Of a stretch of DNA of 64,000 nucleotides, positions 51,641-61,144 are shown in pieces. Within the stretch, counting starts at the first letter, position 1; each line of letters begins with the position of its first letter. Origin of the DNA: Gemmatimonas aurantiaca T-27 (lineage in GTDB: Bacteria; Gemmatimonadota; Gemmatimonadetes; Gemmatimonadales; Gemmatimonadaceae); the NCBI RefSeq assembly GCF_000010305.1, contig NC_012489.1:1-64000 (forward strand), given 5' to 3'. The notes under the pieces were generated by a model, which had not been told where the DNA came from, ran no database searches, and saw only the letters and a program-made list of their open reading frames with translations. A program made the position numbers and the translations under genes.

Positions 51641-53884
51641 CTATTGCGCAATGCCGATCACGCGCGCGATGGAGTCGGCGCGCAGCAACACCCGTTCGGC
51701 GCCCAACGAATCACCGCGCGCCAACTTGCTGTAGCCAATGAGCTGACCGATGACCGAATACGCATAGGGGATGCCCACCGACGGGGTATCGATCCACTGC
51801 CCCTGTGCGAGCACTGCGCCGGGGCCTTGGTACTGCGCCCACAATGAATCACTGACCGGCGTATCGACATAGGCACCGCCGATGGACAGGTAGGCTGGAT
51901 ACTCGGACGCTGGTCGCTCGAGCAGACGCTGCGTGAGTCCGTGATTCACCACGTAGTCCTGCAATCCGATACCACGCGGGTACCCGCCCACGGAAAAGTG
52001 TATGGGGCGCCGCGGGAAGTCGTTTTTGATGAGTTGCAGCACCACGAGCTGATCGCGCAGGTGCAGTCCGGGAGGAATCGTCGCGCGGATCTGCCCGTGT
52101 TCGAAGAGCGCCGGTTGTTGCAGTTCGACGTAGGGCGGAATCCGGTCCACATCGGACACCAGATGACGTGCGAACCAGTCGGCGTTGAGATAGGGTGTGA
52201 TGGCAATGGTCACATCGGGACGCACACCTTCCACCAACTGTGCGTACCACACCGGAAACGAGTCGTTGTCCCCATTGGTGACGAGGATGCCGTTGGGGGA
52301 GACCGACTCGAGCAAATCACGCGCCCACGCGCTTGTGAAGTTCTGTCCATGTCGTGGAGCCGCACCGGCATTGCCGACCAGCGGAATCAGTGCCGCGAGC
52401 ATGACGACCGACGTGACGAGCCAGCTTCGTTGCGGCGCGCGTGCATTGGCAAAACGCTCAGCCAGTGTCTGCCACAGCGCGCCGAGTCCGAGCGCCATCC
52501 ACACGCTCCAGGTTGCGAAGCTCCACAGGAAGAAGTAGTCGCGGTCACGCACTTCCCGCTCGACGCTCTCTCCGAGGTCGGGTGCCTGGGTCGCACCATA
52601 CCGGAAGTTGAGATAGACGATCAGCGCGGGGGTGAGCGTGAACACCAGCGGGCCGAAGAACGCGAACGACTCGCGATCACGTCGAAAGTGTGTCCAGCCA
52701 CCGAATAGCCCGAGCGCGAGCGCCACGATAGCCAACGCGCGCTGCAGACCGGGCATCTGTTGCGCCGCGTCACGCAACATCTGCCATTCGAAGTACTGCC
52801 ACCACATACCAAACTGCGCGGCGAGTGGCGCCTGGCGCTGTGCCACCTTGTGACCGCCGTACTGTTCCCGCTGCACGTTGGCCATCACCAGACGGTACGT
52901 CTCCTTGCTGAACGTGCAGGAGAATTCCGGTGCACTGACGCAAGCCGTGGGTTCACCCACATTGATGGCCGGATGATGGGCCGCGCGGATGGGCTGATAC
53001 AGGAACAGCGTGAGACCGGCGCACAACATGCCACCGGCGGCGAGTAGCGTACGCCATTGCAGCAGCGTGGAAACACGACGCCAGAGCACATACACACCAA
53101 ACGCCGGCAATGGCAGGAAACCCGCCGGGTGATTGGTGTAGCCGACGGCGCAGATATACACGAACAACAGCAACCAGCTTGTCGAGCGTCGACCATGTGC
53201 GGGGGTGTCATGCCACTGCAGGGCGCACCATGCCGATGCGGCAAGACCGAGCATGGCCACCGTGTACACCTTCTCGTTCACCACACTTTGGTTCCACACG
53301 GTGAAGCAGGTGGCGCCGAGTGTGGAGGCCGCGGCCGCGATGACGAGACGCGGGACTTTGGGCAACTGCCAGCCCCGCAACGTGCGGTGCGCGACGAGGA
53401 ACCAGATCGCGGCACTGATGGCACTGGTGGTGGCGGCAAGCAGATTCACGCGCCCCGCGTATGTCAGCGGGAACGGGATCAGTGCGAAGGCATGGGCCAC
53501 CAGCACGAACAGCGGATTGCCTGGCGGATGGGGAATGCCCAACACCTTGGCGGCGGCGATGTATTCGCTGGCATCCCACATGGCGGTGGTGGGTGCGAGC
53601 GTCACGACGTACAGCAACAGCACCACGGCACCAACCGAGGCGGCCACGGCATAGGGTGGAGCATCCTGGGTGCTCGCCGCTACGGGATCACTGTTTCCAA
53701 ACCACCACAGCGCTGCTGGGACTGCGCCGATGTAGCCCACCGTCAGCAGGACAGAGGCGAGGTCGGTGCCGCCAGACCACAGGTTCGCGAAACCCGCGAG
53801 AATCAGTGTCAGGGCACACGCCGCTCCACCCAGCGGCGAGAGCACGGAACGCCGCAGGAAGGTCGTGCTTGAATTGTCGGTCAT
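51641..53884 (-). CDS. DUF2723 family membrane protein (GT-C-like)
   Basis: The 747-residue protein has about ten to twelve membrane helices in its first 520 residues. The DUF2723 signature APTTAMWDASEYIAAAKVLG with IPHPPGNPLF near residue 105 resembles the acidic first loop of GT-C glycosyltransferases. A soluble C-terminal region contains NGILVTNGDNDSFPVWYAQ. It probably transfers a glycan to an acceptor outside the membrane, by inference. It follows an anti-sigma-like gene by 2 bases, so it belongs to the ECF operon. Confidence 0.88.
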   Translation of the reverse strand: MTDNSSTTFLRRSVLSPLGGAACALTLILAGFANLWSGGTDLASVLLTVGYIGAVPAALWWFGNSDPVAASTQDAPPYAVAASVGAVVLLLYVVTLAPTTAMWDASEYIAAAKVLGIPHPPGNPLFVLVAHAFALIPFPLTYAGRVNLLAATTSAISAAIWFLVAHRTLRGWQLPKVPRLVIAAAASTLGATCFTVWNQSVVNEKVYTVAMLGLAASAWCALQWHDTPAHGRRSTSWLLLFVYICAVGYTNHPAGFLPLPAFGVYVLWRRVSTLLQWRTLLAAGGMLCAGLTLFLYQPIRAAHHPAINVGEPTACVSAPEFSCTFSKETYRLVMANVQREQYGGHKVAQRQAPLAAQFGMWWQYFEWQMLRDAAQQMPGLQRALAIVALALGLFGGWTHFRRDRESFAFFGPLVFTLTPALIVYLNFRYGATQAPDLGESVEREVRDRDYFFLWSFATWSVWMALGLGALWQTLAERFANARAPQRSWLVTSVVMLAALIPLVGNAGAAPRHGQNFTSAWARDLLESVSPNGILVTNGDNDSFPVWYAQLVEGVRPDVTIAITPYLNADWFARHLVSDVDRIPPYVELQQPALFEHGQIRATIPPGLHLRDQLVVLQLIKNDFPRRPIHFSVGGYPRGIGLQDYVVNHGLTQRLLERPASEYPAYLSIGGAYVDTPVSDSLWAQYQGPGAVLAQGQWIDTPSVGIPYAYSVIGQLIGYSKLARGDSLGAERVLLRADSIARVIGIAQ

Positions 53885-53886
53885 GT

Positions 53887-54528
53887 TCAGGGCAGAGGGG
53901 GCGTCACCGGGGTCGGTGCGAGGGCGACATTGTTGACGACCAGCGTCACGTCCACCGCATCACGCGGTACCAGCGTACGCGCGCGCCATTCCGTGGAAGA
54001 AATCCGGGCGAGGGCAACGGTACGGACATTGCCATGCGCATCGCCGGCCCGGCGCCAGACGACGTCCTGCAGTCCCACGCCACGCACCACCAGCTCCACC
54101 ACCCGCAGCGTGTCGAGCAGACGGTCACCGATTCGGCTGTTGCCACGATCCGGTTTCGTCCGCGCGGATGCGTCATGGGTGTCATGGGAGACCGGCACGG
54201 CAGAATCGCCGAGCACGAGCGCGGCCGTGTGCACACGTGCGGCGAGGGAGAACCGTTCTCCTTCACGGACGGTGAGCATGAGCGCCAAGGCGGCCGTGAG
54301 CACCACACCACCCAAACCAGACAGGGTTCCCCGCCGACGCCAGCGGGCCATTGGCATGGGGGCCACGAGCCGGTGCGGCACAGGCAACGCCTGCACCCGC
54401 GCCATGATGCGTGTCCGCGCATCGATGCGTTCAGCGGCCGGAGCACGCAGCGCTTCTGTCATCCAGGCCGGAGGCGCCGGTTCACCCGCACGGGCATCAC
54501 CGGAATCGGCAAACGGAAAACGGCTCAT
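53887..54528 (-). CDS. Probable membrane-anchored anti-sigma factor
   Basis: The 213-residue protein has a soluble N-terminal region (about 1-65), one membrane helix (LGGVVLTAALALMLTV) and a C-terminal part of about 120 residues that would face the periplasm. No zinc anti-sigma HxxxCxxC motif is visible, so the sigma binding is inferred from the position: its start overlaps the sigma-factor stop (ATGA). It may control the sigma factor encoded upstream. Confidence 0.65.
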   Translation of the reverse strand: MSRFPFADSGDARAGEPAPPAWMTEALRAPAAERIDARTRIMARVQALPVPHRLVAPMPMARWRRRGTLSGLGGVVLTAALALMLTVREGERFSLAARVHTAALVLGDSAVPVSHDTHDASARTKPDRGNSRIGDRLLDTLRVVELVVRGVGLQDVVWRRAGDAHGNVRTVALARISSTEWRARTLVPRDAVDVTLVVNNVALAPTPVTPPLP

Positions 54529-55112
54529 GACAGATGCTCCGACAACAGGGTCCTGAGACGGGCGCAGGCGCGTTGCACACGCATCTTGAGCGCTGAAACG
54601 CCGGCGCCGGTGACGGTGGCCATCTCGTCATACGAAAGTTCTTCCCCGAAGCGCAACACGATGGCTTCGCGCTGGTCGGGGGCGAGCTGGGCGAGGGCAA
54701 CCGCCAATTCTTCGCGACGATCGGCGTGTGTGGCATCCGCGTCGTCGACCAGCAGCCCTTCATGCAAATGCGGCTCCAGTGCCGTGTAGCGTGCTTCACG
54801 CGTGGCTCGGCTCCGGCACTGGTTCACCACGATGCGCAGCAACCAGGCGACAAACCGATCACGTTCACTGTAGCGGCCGAGATGACGGTACGCCCGCACG
54901 AAGGCTTCCTGGACCACGTCATCGGCATCGTCGGCGTTCCCCAACAGGTGCGTCGCCACACGCAGGCAGTGCGCATGATGACGATCCACGAGGGTGGCAA
55001 ACGCCTCCACATGGCCGCCCAGCACGTGCTGCACCAATACCGCATCCGGCAGCGCGGTTCCGGTGGACGCGTTGCCGTGCTCGGATGGCGTGGGGGAGGG
55101 ATGCGGAGGCAC
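54525..55112 (-). CDS. ECF-type RNA polymerase sigma factor
   Basis: The 195-residue protein has sigma region 2 (DADDVVQEAFVRAYRHLGRY, FVAWLLRIVVNQCRSR) and region 4 (LAPDQREAIVLRFGEELSY, EMATVTGAGVSALKMRVQRA) typical of ECF (group 4) sigma factors. An extended N-terminus of about 20 Pro/Ser/Thr residues precedes region 2. It heads an operon with the anti-sigma-like and DUF2723 genes. No obvious own-type promoter could be confirmed by eye in the 131-base divergent region. Confidence 0.95.
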   Translation of the reverse strand: MPPHPSPTPSEHGNASTGTALPDAVLVQHVLGGHVEAFATLVDRHHAHCLRVATHLLGNADDADDVVQEAFVRAYRHLGRYSERDRFVAWLLRIVVNQCRSRATREARYTALEPHLHEGLLVDDADATHADRREELAVALAQLAPDQREAIVLRFGEELSYDEMATVTGAGVSALKMRVQRACARLRTLLSEHLS

Positions 55113-55243
55113 GACCTATAACTCGACCAAATATCCGATCGTCACAAGCGTCATCACGAGATCCAAGGCTCTGAGGCGCACCAAAAGCCCGCGTCCGGCG
55201 ATAAAATGGATCGGCGACCCCTCCCTACCAGAACCCCGGTCTC

Positions 55244-56656
55244 ATGTTCCGCTCTCCGGCGACCCGCTCCCGTCCCCTGCGTGCGCTGCTTTCGGCGGCC
55301 GCGCCCTTCGTTTTTGCGTCCAGCCCGGCGCTCCTCACGGCTCAGGCAGCCACACCGGCCACGGCACCAACCCCGGTGCCCTCGTCCGAAGACCCGCGGA
55401 TCCACGAGATGGTCTCGTCGGCCTCCGTGGCCCGCATTGAAAGTGATATCCGCACGCTGGTGGCGTTTGGCACGCGGCACACGTTGTCCGACACCATGTC
55501 CACCACCCGCGGTATCGGCGCCGCGCGGCGCTGGATCTACGCCGAGTTCCAGAAGATTGCCAAGGACTGCAATGGCTGTCTCGAGGTCCGGTACGTGGCG
55601 GAGATCTGGAAGGGCGATCCAAATGGCCGCATCAAGCAGGACGTGAACGTGGTCAACGTGGTGGCCATTCTGCGCGGGCGCACGGAGCCCAATCGCTACG
55701 TGGTGCACACGGGTGATATCGATTCCCGGGTGTCGGACGTCATGAATGCGACATCGGAATCGCCGGGTGCCAACGACAATGCGAGCGGCATCGCGGCCAT
55801 TCTCGAAGCGGCGCGTCTGCTGTCGAAGCATCGTCCCAATGCCTCCGTGGCGTTTGTGGCGCTGTCGGCGGAAGAACAGGGGTTGTTTGGTGGCGAGATC
55901 GTGGCCAAGGTGGCCAAAGCCGAAGGCTGGCGCATCGACGCCGTGATCAACAACGACATGGTGGGCAACACGCGCGGTATCGATGGTGTACATGAAAACA
56001 CCAAGGCGCGTGTGTTTGCGCCGGGATTGCCGGCCAACACGCCAGCCGCCGAACTGCGTCGCATTCTCACCAACGGTGGTGAACTCGATACCCCGTCGCG
56101 TCAGCTCGCACGTTACATCGACACGGTGGCCGATCGCTATTTCCCGAACCTCGATGTCGAGATCATCTACCGTCTCGACCGCTACGGACGTGGCGGGCAT
56201 CACACGCCGTTCTTCAACATGGGTGCAGCGGCCGTGCGTCTGATGGAAGCACACGAAGACTACACCAGACAGCACCAGGACCTGCGCACCGACAAGGGCA
56301 TCAAGTACGGTGATGTGCTGGAAGGTGTGGACTTCGACTACGCGGCGAAGATGACCGCGCTCGATGCGGCCACGCTGCTGTCACTGGCCTGGGCGCCTGC
56401 CGCGCCCGATTCGGCCACCATCACCGGCGCCGTACAGCCGTCAGCGCGCTTGCGCTGGAAGCCGTCGCCGTCGCCCGACGTGATCGGCTATCGTGTGTAC
56501 TGGCGCAAGCCGAGCGAAGTGAACTGGACGCGTTCCCGCTTCGTTGGCAACGTGACGGACTTCACGGTGCAGAATGTCATCATCGACAACTACTTCTTCG
56601 GTGTGGCAGCGGTGGGTCGCAACGGACAGGAGAGTCTGGTGGCGTTTCCGCGCTGA
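55244..56656 (+). CDS. Exported M28-family metallopeptidase
   Basis: The 470-residue protein has a signal peptide (PLRALLSAAAPFVFASSPALLTAQA) and an M28 aminopeptidase domain. Zinc ligand regions are HTGDIDS (near 152), NDNASGIAAILEAARLL, the catalytic EEQGLFGGE, the NNDMVGN Asp and GGHHTPFFNMG His. The C-terminal 90 residues form a fibronectin III-like domain (ARLRWKPSPSPDVIGYRVYW). The stop lies 13 bases before a perfect inverted repeat. Peptide or small-protein degradation outside the cytoplasm is likely. Confidence 0.93.
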   Translation: MFRSPATRSRPLRALLSAAAPFVFASSPALLTAQAATPATAPTPVPSSEDPRIHEMVSSASVARIESDIRTLVAFGTRHTLSDTMSTTRGIGAARRWIYAEFQKIAKDCNGCLEVRYVAEIWKGDPNGRIKQDVNVVNVVAILRGRTEPNRYVVHTGDIDSRVSDVMNATSESPGANDNASGIAAILEAARLLSKHRPNASVAFVALSAEEQGLFGGEIVAKVAKAEGWRIDAVINNDMVGNTRGIDGVHENTKARVFAPGLPANTPAAELRRILTNGGELDTPSRQLARYIDTVADRYFPNLDVEIIYRLDRYGRGGHHTPFFNMGAAAVRLMEAHEDYTRQHQDLRTDKGIKYGDVLEGVDFDYAAKMTALDAATLLSLAWAPAAPDSATITGAVQPSARLRWKPSPSPDVIGYRVYWRKPSEVNWTRSRFVGNVTDFTVQNVIIDNYFFGVAAVGRNGQESLVAFPR

Positions 56657-56668
56657 GCGGGGAAAAGC

Positions 56669-56786
56669 GCACAGCGGGGGGAACACTGATCACCCAGAAA
56701 CGAAGCAGATCGGCACAGATACAACAAAGAAAAATATCTGTGATTTCTGTTTTGTTTTTGTGTGATCAGTGTTCCCCCCGCTGTGC
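56669..56786. repeat. Nested palindromic intergenic element, copy B
   Basis: Outer arms 56669-56693 and 56762-56786 are perfectly complementary over 25 bases (each arm includes ggggggaacactgatcac or its complement). Inner arms cacagata (56714-56721) and tatctgtg (56735-56742) nest inside, and the loop is A/T-rich. It fills the 142-base space between the convergent M28 and GDSL genes, so it could act as a bidirectional terminator. Copy A at 38112-38281 has the same plan. Confidence 0.85.
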
Positions 56787-56798
56787 ATACGAACGCTG

Positions 56799-57551
56799 CT
56801 ATCGACCCAGAGCCTTGCGAATACCGGCCTCCACCAGCGGGGCCATCACGCGATAGCCGGCTTCATTGGGGTGCACGCCGTCACTGCCATACTCGGCACG
56901 CAATCCCTGTCGGGCATCGGCCATGGGGGTGTGATAATCCACGTAGGTGTGGCGGTGTGAAGCAGCGTACTGTTTGATCCAACGATTGAGTGCGACAATC
57001 TTCGGTGCCGGTTCGAGACCGGGCTTCCAGCGGTAGTCGAACACGGGTAGTACGGAGCACAACACCACGCGAATGCCGTTCGCGGATGCCAGTTCGGCCA
57101 TGGACGCGATCTTGTCCTCGATCATCTCGAGCGTCGACGGGCCCGTATTGCCCGCGATGTCATTGGTGCCGGCCAGAATCACCACGGCCACCGGCTTGAG
57201 GGCGATCACATCCTGCCGGAAGCGCAGGAGCATTTGTGGTGTGGTCTGGCCGCTGATGCCGCGTCCGATGTAGGGCTTGCCGGGAAACATGGCCGGGAAG
57301 AACGGCACCCAGCCTTCGGTGATCGAATTGCCCATGAACACCACACGCCGTTCGCCGCGTGCCGGCGCACCGATGCGCGCATTGTCTGCCTGGTAGCGGG
57401 CAAGATTCGCAAAATCGATCGATGACACCGACTGGGCCTCGGTGTTCATGGGTAACAGGCCGAAGGCGAGGGTGAGCAGGGTGGTGCGCAGTCGCAGGAG
57501 TCGTCGCATCAGCGGAGGCATTCGTGTGAGCATTGGTACGGGCACTGGCAT
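56799..57551 (-). CDS. SGNH/GDSL-family hydrolase, exported
   Basis: The protein of about 250 residues has a signal peptide (MRRLLRLRTTLLTLAFGLL). It carries the four SGNH blocks: VVFMGNSITEGW with nucleophile Ser, GRGISGQTT, LAGTNDIAG and the catalytic DGVHPNEAGY near the C-terminus. This is a lipase/acetylesterase-type fold; some such enzymes deacetylate glycans. The start is uncertain among ATGs at 57551, 57533, 57521 and 57509; longer frames upstream would be antisense to the acyltransferase gene. Confidence 0.9.
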   Translation of the reverse strand: MPVPVPMLTRMPPLMRRLLRLRTTLLTLAFGLLPMNTEAQSVSSIDFANLARYQADNARIGAPARGERRVVFMGNSITEGWVPFFPAMFPGKPYIGRGISGQTTPQMLLRFRQDVIALKPVAVVILAGTNDIAGNTGPSTLEMIEDKIASMAELASANGIRVVLCSVLPVFDYRWKPGLEPAPKIVALNRWIKQYAASHRHTYVDYHTPMADARQGLRAEYGSDGVHPNEAGYRVMAPLVEAGIRKALGR

Positions 57552-57608
57552 GTCGTGATTCTGCGATCGCGTTGTCAGCGCCGCTACCCGACGTTTTCTT
57601 ACGCCGCC

Positions 57609-59129
57609 ATGAGCGAGTTCCGGCCGCCGCGCGCGCCTGCGCCCACATCCCCTCTGGGTGCTCCGTCGGAAGGCCACCCCGCCATTCGCTGGCTGGTGCG
57701 CGCCCTGGCCCGTCGTTGCCTGCACTGGTCGTTCCGCGAGGTGCACCTGTTTGGTGCCGATCAGGTGCCCGCCGAGGGCCCGCTGCTGCTCATTGGTAAC
57801 CACCCGAACGACCTGCCCGATGTGCTGCAGGGGTTCTTCGTGACCCGAAGACCGCTACGCTACATCGCGACCTTGTCCGCGGCCTCCAGTTGGCCGGCCC
57901 GGAAGGTATACGAAGGGCTCGGGGTGATTCCGGTCGTACGGGTGCGAGACGCTCGCGCTGAGCGGCGAAAAGGCACCGACATGAAGGCCGTGAATGCCGC
58001 CGCTGGAAATCTGGTGGGAGAGGCCCTGCTGGCCGGTCATGCGGTTGGCGTGTTCCCGGAAGGTGGTGTGCACAACGTGCCATACGTCGGCAAACCACGA
58101 GCCGGTGTTGTGAAAATGCTTTTTGAGTATTCCGATAGTGGCGCGAAAGATCTGACTATCGTGCCATTTGGCGTGCAGTACGAGGCGCCAAGCCGACCTG
58201 GGAGTGACTGCTGTGCCGTGATCGGACCTGGCTTTTCGCTGCGCGCCTGGCGTGAGGCGAAGTGCGTGGATGGCGATGGGTCACCGCGGCCGCCAAGTCT
58301 TTCGGCTGAGCTCGCCACTGCCTTGCATGACGCCTTACGCGCGGTCACCCGCAATGCACCCACCTGGCCGGCGGCAGAAGCACGTGATCGTGTGGTGGCC
58401 GCCGTCGCCGCTGGACTCGATACCAACGATCCGCTCCGCGCCGCCATCGGACTGGTCCGCCATGCCGAAACGCTGGCCGAGTGGTCCACGGAAAACGAAC
58501 CGTCGGCCATGCTGGTTCGCATGCAAACGATAGCCGATGAGCTCGCTGCAGCGGTGGAGCGCGCCCGTGGTATCGGGACCTCGGCGCGCGATCATGCCGA
58601 TCTGCGCGCGGCGCTCACCGGCGCTACCACTCCCGCCGGAACGGTCAGCGCGCTCGCCATCGGGGCACCGTTCGCCGCCGTGGGATGGTTGATCCACGGA
58701 CCGGCGTTTGTCGCCGTCTGGAAGCTGGCCAGGCGACTGGCCAAGGCGCCGGTGGACCTGATCGCGCTCACGTATGTACCTGGGCTCTACCTGGTGCTGG
58801 TCTGGTACCTGATCTTCACCGCGTTCCTTGCGGCAGGACTGCACGTTGCCGGCATCGGTGCGTGGTGGGCGTTGCTGTTGCTCCCGGTTGCGCCGCGGCT
58901 CGGTGATGTGGCGGTCGCCTGGCGACATCGGTGGCGCCGATGGCGATTCATGGCACGGGTGCGTGGCTGGTCTGAGCCCGAGCGGCAGCGGCTCGCCACG
59001 GCTTATGTGTCGCTGGTGGCACAATGGGCGGAATCCGACCCGGATCCACATCCGGATTCGATTAAACTGCCTCATTCGCCGCGCAGTGCTCATTGTCGCA
59101 ATTCCACAGCAGGTTCGCAGCAGGCATGA
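57609..59129 (+). CDS. PlsC-type acyltransferase with C-terminal membrane domain (paralogue)
   Basis: The 506-residue protein has an N-terminal acyltransferase domain with GNHPNDLPDVLQGFF (HPNxxxD-type motif), GVIPVVRVRD, FPEGGVHN and VPFGVQYEAP. Membrane segments near the C-terminus (ALAIGAPFAAVGWLIHG, LYLVLVWYLIFTAFLAAGL, WWALLLLPVAP) follow a helical linker. The domain plan matches the protein at 15353-16747. The ABC-F start overlaps its stop (ATGA), so the two are translationally coupled. The ATG at 57609 is preferred over one at 57555, which would precede the conserved region by 18 more residues. Confidence 0.86.
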   Translation: MSEFRPPRAPAPTSPLGAPSEGHPAIRWLVRALARRCLHWSFREVHLFGADQVPAEGPLLLIGNHPNDLPDVLQGFFVTRRPLRYIATLSAASSWPARKVYEGLGVIPVVRVRDARAERRKGTDMKAVNAAAGNLVGEALLAGHAVGVFPEGGVHNVPYVGKPRAGVVKMLFEYSDSGAKDLTIVPFGVQYEAPSRPGSDCCAVIGPGFSLRAWREAKCVDGDGSPRPPSLSAELATALHDALRAVTRNAPTWPAAEARDRVVAAVAAGLDTNDPLRAAIGLVRHAETLAEWSTENEPSAMLVRMQTIADELAAAVERARGIGTSARDHADLRAALTGATTPAGTVSALAIGAPFAAVGWLIHGPAFVAVWKLARRLAKAPVDLIALTYVPGLYLVLVWYLIFTAFLAAGLHVAGIGAWWALLLLPVAPRLGDVAVAWRHRWRRWRFMARVRGWSEPERQRLATAYVSLVAQWAESDPDPHPDSIKLPHSPRSAHCRNSTAGSQQA

Positions 59130-61144
59130 CCCTCATTTCGATCGGGAACGCGGGCGTCGACTTTGGCGCCAGCGAGATCTTCCGGGACATCTCCTTCACC
59201 GTGGCTGCCGGCGACCGCTGGGCCGTGGTGGGACGCAACGGTACCGGAAAGTCCTCGCTCATTCGCCTGATCACGGGCGATCTGACGCCGACACGAGGGT
59301 CACTGGCCCGCATGCCGGGATTGCGGGTGGCGTTGATGGACCAGCACCGCCGCTTTCCCGAAGACCAGTCTTTGTGGGATATCGTCGCCGATGCGTTTGG
59401 CGACCTGCGTGCGCTGGAGCGGTCATTGGCCGAGCAGGCGGCGAATCTGGAGCACGACCACAGCGAATCCTCCATGGAACGCTATGGTCGCGATCTCGAA
59501 CGATTCGAGCGCGACGGCGGCTATCAGATGGCGGCCAAGGTGGACAGCGTGTTGATGGGCGTGGGTTTTGATCCGGATGCCGCGCGACAGACGCGCATCG
59601 GCACACTGAGCGGTGGTGAACGTGGCCGTGTGGCGCTCGCCCGCCAGCTTGCCACACCCTCCGATCTGCTGCTGCTGGACGAACCCACAAATCACCTCGA
59701 TCTCGAGACGACGGCGTGGCTGGAGCAACACCTCGCCGCCAGCGATCGCACGGTGATCTGCATCAGCCACGATCGCGCGTTTCTGGCTGCGATTGCCGAT
59801 CATGTGCTGCATTTCGAGGGCGGCTCGGCGTTTCCCTATACAGGCAGCTATCAGTCGTTTGTGCAGCAACGCGAAGAACGCCGGCTCACGCAACTACGGC
59901 AGTTCGACAAGCAGCAGAAAGTGATTGCTGCCGAGAGTGACTACATCGCGCGCAACATTGCCGGACAGAACACGGCGCAGGCCAAGGGACGTCGCAAACG
60001 TCTCGAGCGCATGCCACGTCTGTCAGCCCCCATTGGCGCCGATGGTGTGATGGCACTGCGGCTCAGCGCGGGCAACCGCAGTGGAGACCGCGTGATCGAA
60101 GCGCAGCATGTCACGGTGGGCGTACCCACGCCCGACGGGCCGCGCACGCTGGTGAAGGACGTGAGCGTGGTCATGGAGCGCAATGAAGTGGTCGCGCTGG
60201 TGGGTCCCAACGGGGCCGGCAAGAGCACGCTCATCAAGACACTGTTGGGTGAGCACGAGCCATTGGATGGAGAAGTGAAGACGGGGCCCAGCACCACCGT
60301 GGCCTACTATCGCCAGGATCTCGCGCATCTGCCGCTTGATCTGACCATCTACGAAGCCATCGCCACGCAGCGCCCGCTCTGGGAGCGTCGCATGGTGCAG
60401 GGGCATCTCGGTCGGTTCGGCTACAGTGGCGACGAAGTGCAGCGCACCATCGGCACGCTATCAGGTGGTGAGCGCGCACGGGTGGCCATGGCGCTGCTGA
60501 CGTTGTCCACGAACAACCTGCTCATTCTCGACGAGCCCACCAACCACCTCGACGTTGAAAGCATCGAAGTGCTCGAGGACGCGGTGGAGGAGTACGAGGG
60601 CAGTGTACTCATCGTGAGCCACGACCGTGCGGTGCTCCGTGGTCTGGCCACGCAGGTGTGGGAACTGCGCGATCAGGAACTCAAGGTATTCCCGGGCACC
60701 TTCGTGGAATGGGAGGAGCTGCGGGCCGAACGTCGCATGCGCGAGGACAAGGAAGCGCGCGCCGAGTCGCAAAGGGAATCGGAGCGTGCGGCGAAGCAGC
60801 GTGATCGCGAACGCGACGAACAGAAGGCGCGCGAAAAGAGTGGCAACGGATCGTCGGCATCGAACGGAGCGTCGACTACGCTGTCGCCGAGTGATCTGCG
60901 TCGGGAGCAACGCGCTGCCCAGAAGGCGTTGCACGATACGGAGCTGCTGGTGTCGGTGCTGGAGACCAAGATCGAAGACCTGAGCGGACAGTTGGACAAC
61001 GCCACGCTGTACGACACGCCGGCCGGGATCCAGAAGGCCGCACAGTTGGGGAAGGAACTCGACGAAGCGCGCGAATCACTCGAGCAGGCCATGCATGACT
61101 GGGGCGTAGCCGCCGAACGCGTACAAAAATCGGGCGCGGTCTGA
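59126..61144 (+). CDS. ABC-F family ATPase
   Basis: The 672-residue soluble protein has two ATPase domains without membrane segments: GRNGTGKSSL, LSGGERGRVALARQL and LLLDEPTNHLD in the first; GPNGAGKSTLIKTL, LSGGERARVAMALL and LILDEPTNHLDVE in the second. A basic/acidic helical arm (LRAERRMREDKEARAESQRE) and a C-terminal coiled coil follow (Uup/EF-3-like). ABC-F proteins act on ribosomes, in translation or antibiotic protection. The start ATG at 59126 is chosen for its overlap with the acyltransferase stop. Confidence 0.93.
   Translation: MTLISIGNAGVDFGASEIFRDISFTVAAGDRWAVVGRNGTGKSSLIRLITGDLTPTRGSLARMPGLRVALMDQHRRFPEDQSLWDIVADAFGDLRALERSLAEQAANLEHDHSESSMERYGRDLERFERDGGYQMAAKVDSVLMGVGFDPDAARQTRIGTLSGGERGRVALARQLATPSDLLLLDEPTNHLDLETTAWLEQHLAASDRTVICISHDRAFLAAIADHVLHFEGGSAFPYTGSYQSFVQQREERRLTQLRQFDKQQKVIAAESDYIARNIAGQNTAQAKGRRKRLERMPRLSAPIGADGVMALRLSAGNRSGDRVIEAQHVTVGVPTPDGPRTLVKDVSVVMERNEVVALVGPNGAGKSTLIKTLLGEHEPLDGEVKTGPSTTVAYYRQDLAHLPLDLTIYEAIATQRPLWERRMVQGHLGRFGYSGDEVQRTIGTLSGGERARVAMALLTLSTNNLLILDEPTNHLDVESIEVLEDAVEEYEGSVLIVSHDRAVLRGLATQVWELRDQELKVFPGTFVEWEELRAERRMREDKEARAESQRESERAAKQRDRERDEQKAREKSGNGSSASNGASTTLSPSDLRREQRAAQKALHDTELLVSVLETKIEDLSGQLDNATLYDTPAGIQKAAQLGKELDEARESLEQAMHDWGVAAERVQKSGAV

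Noticed and set aside
53461-54789. 442-codon plus-strand frame
   Set aside because: It spans antisense of DUF2723, the anti-sigma-like gene and sigma gene; no signal or motif.
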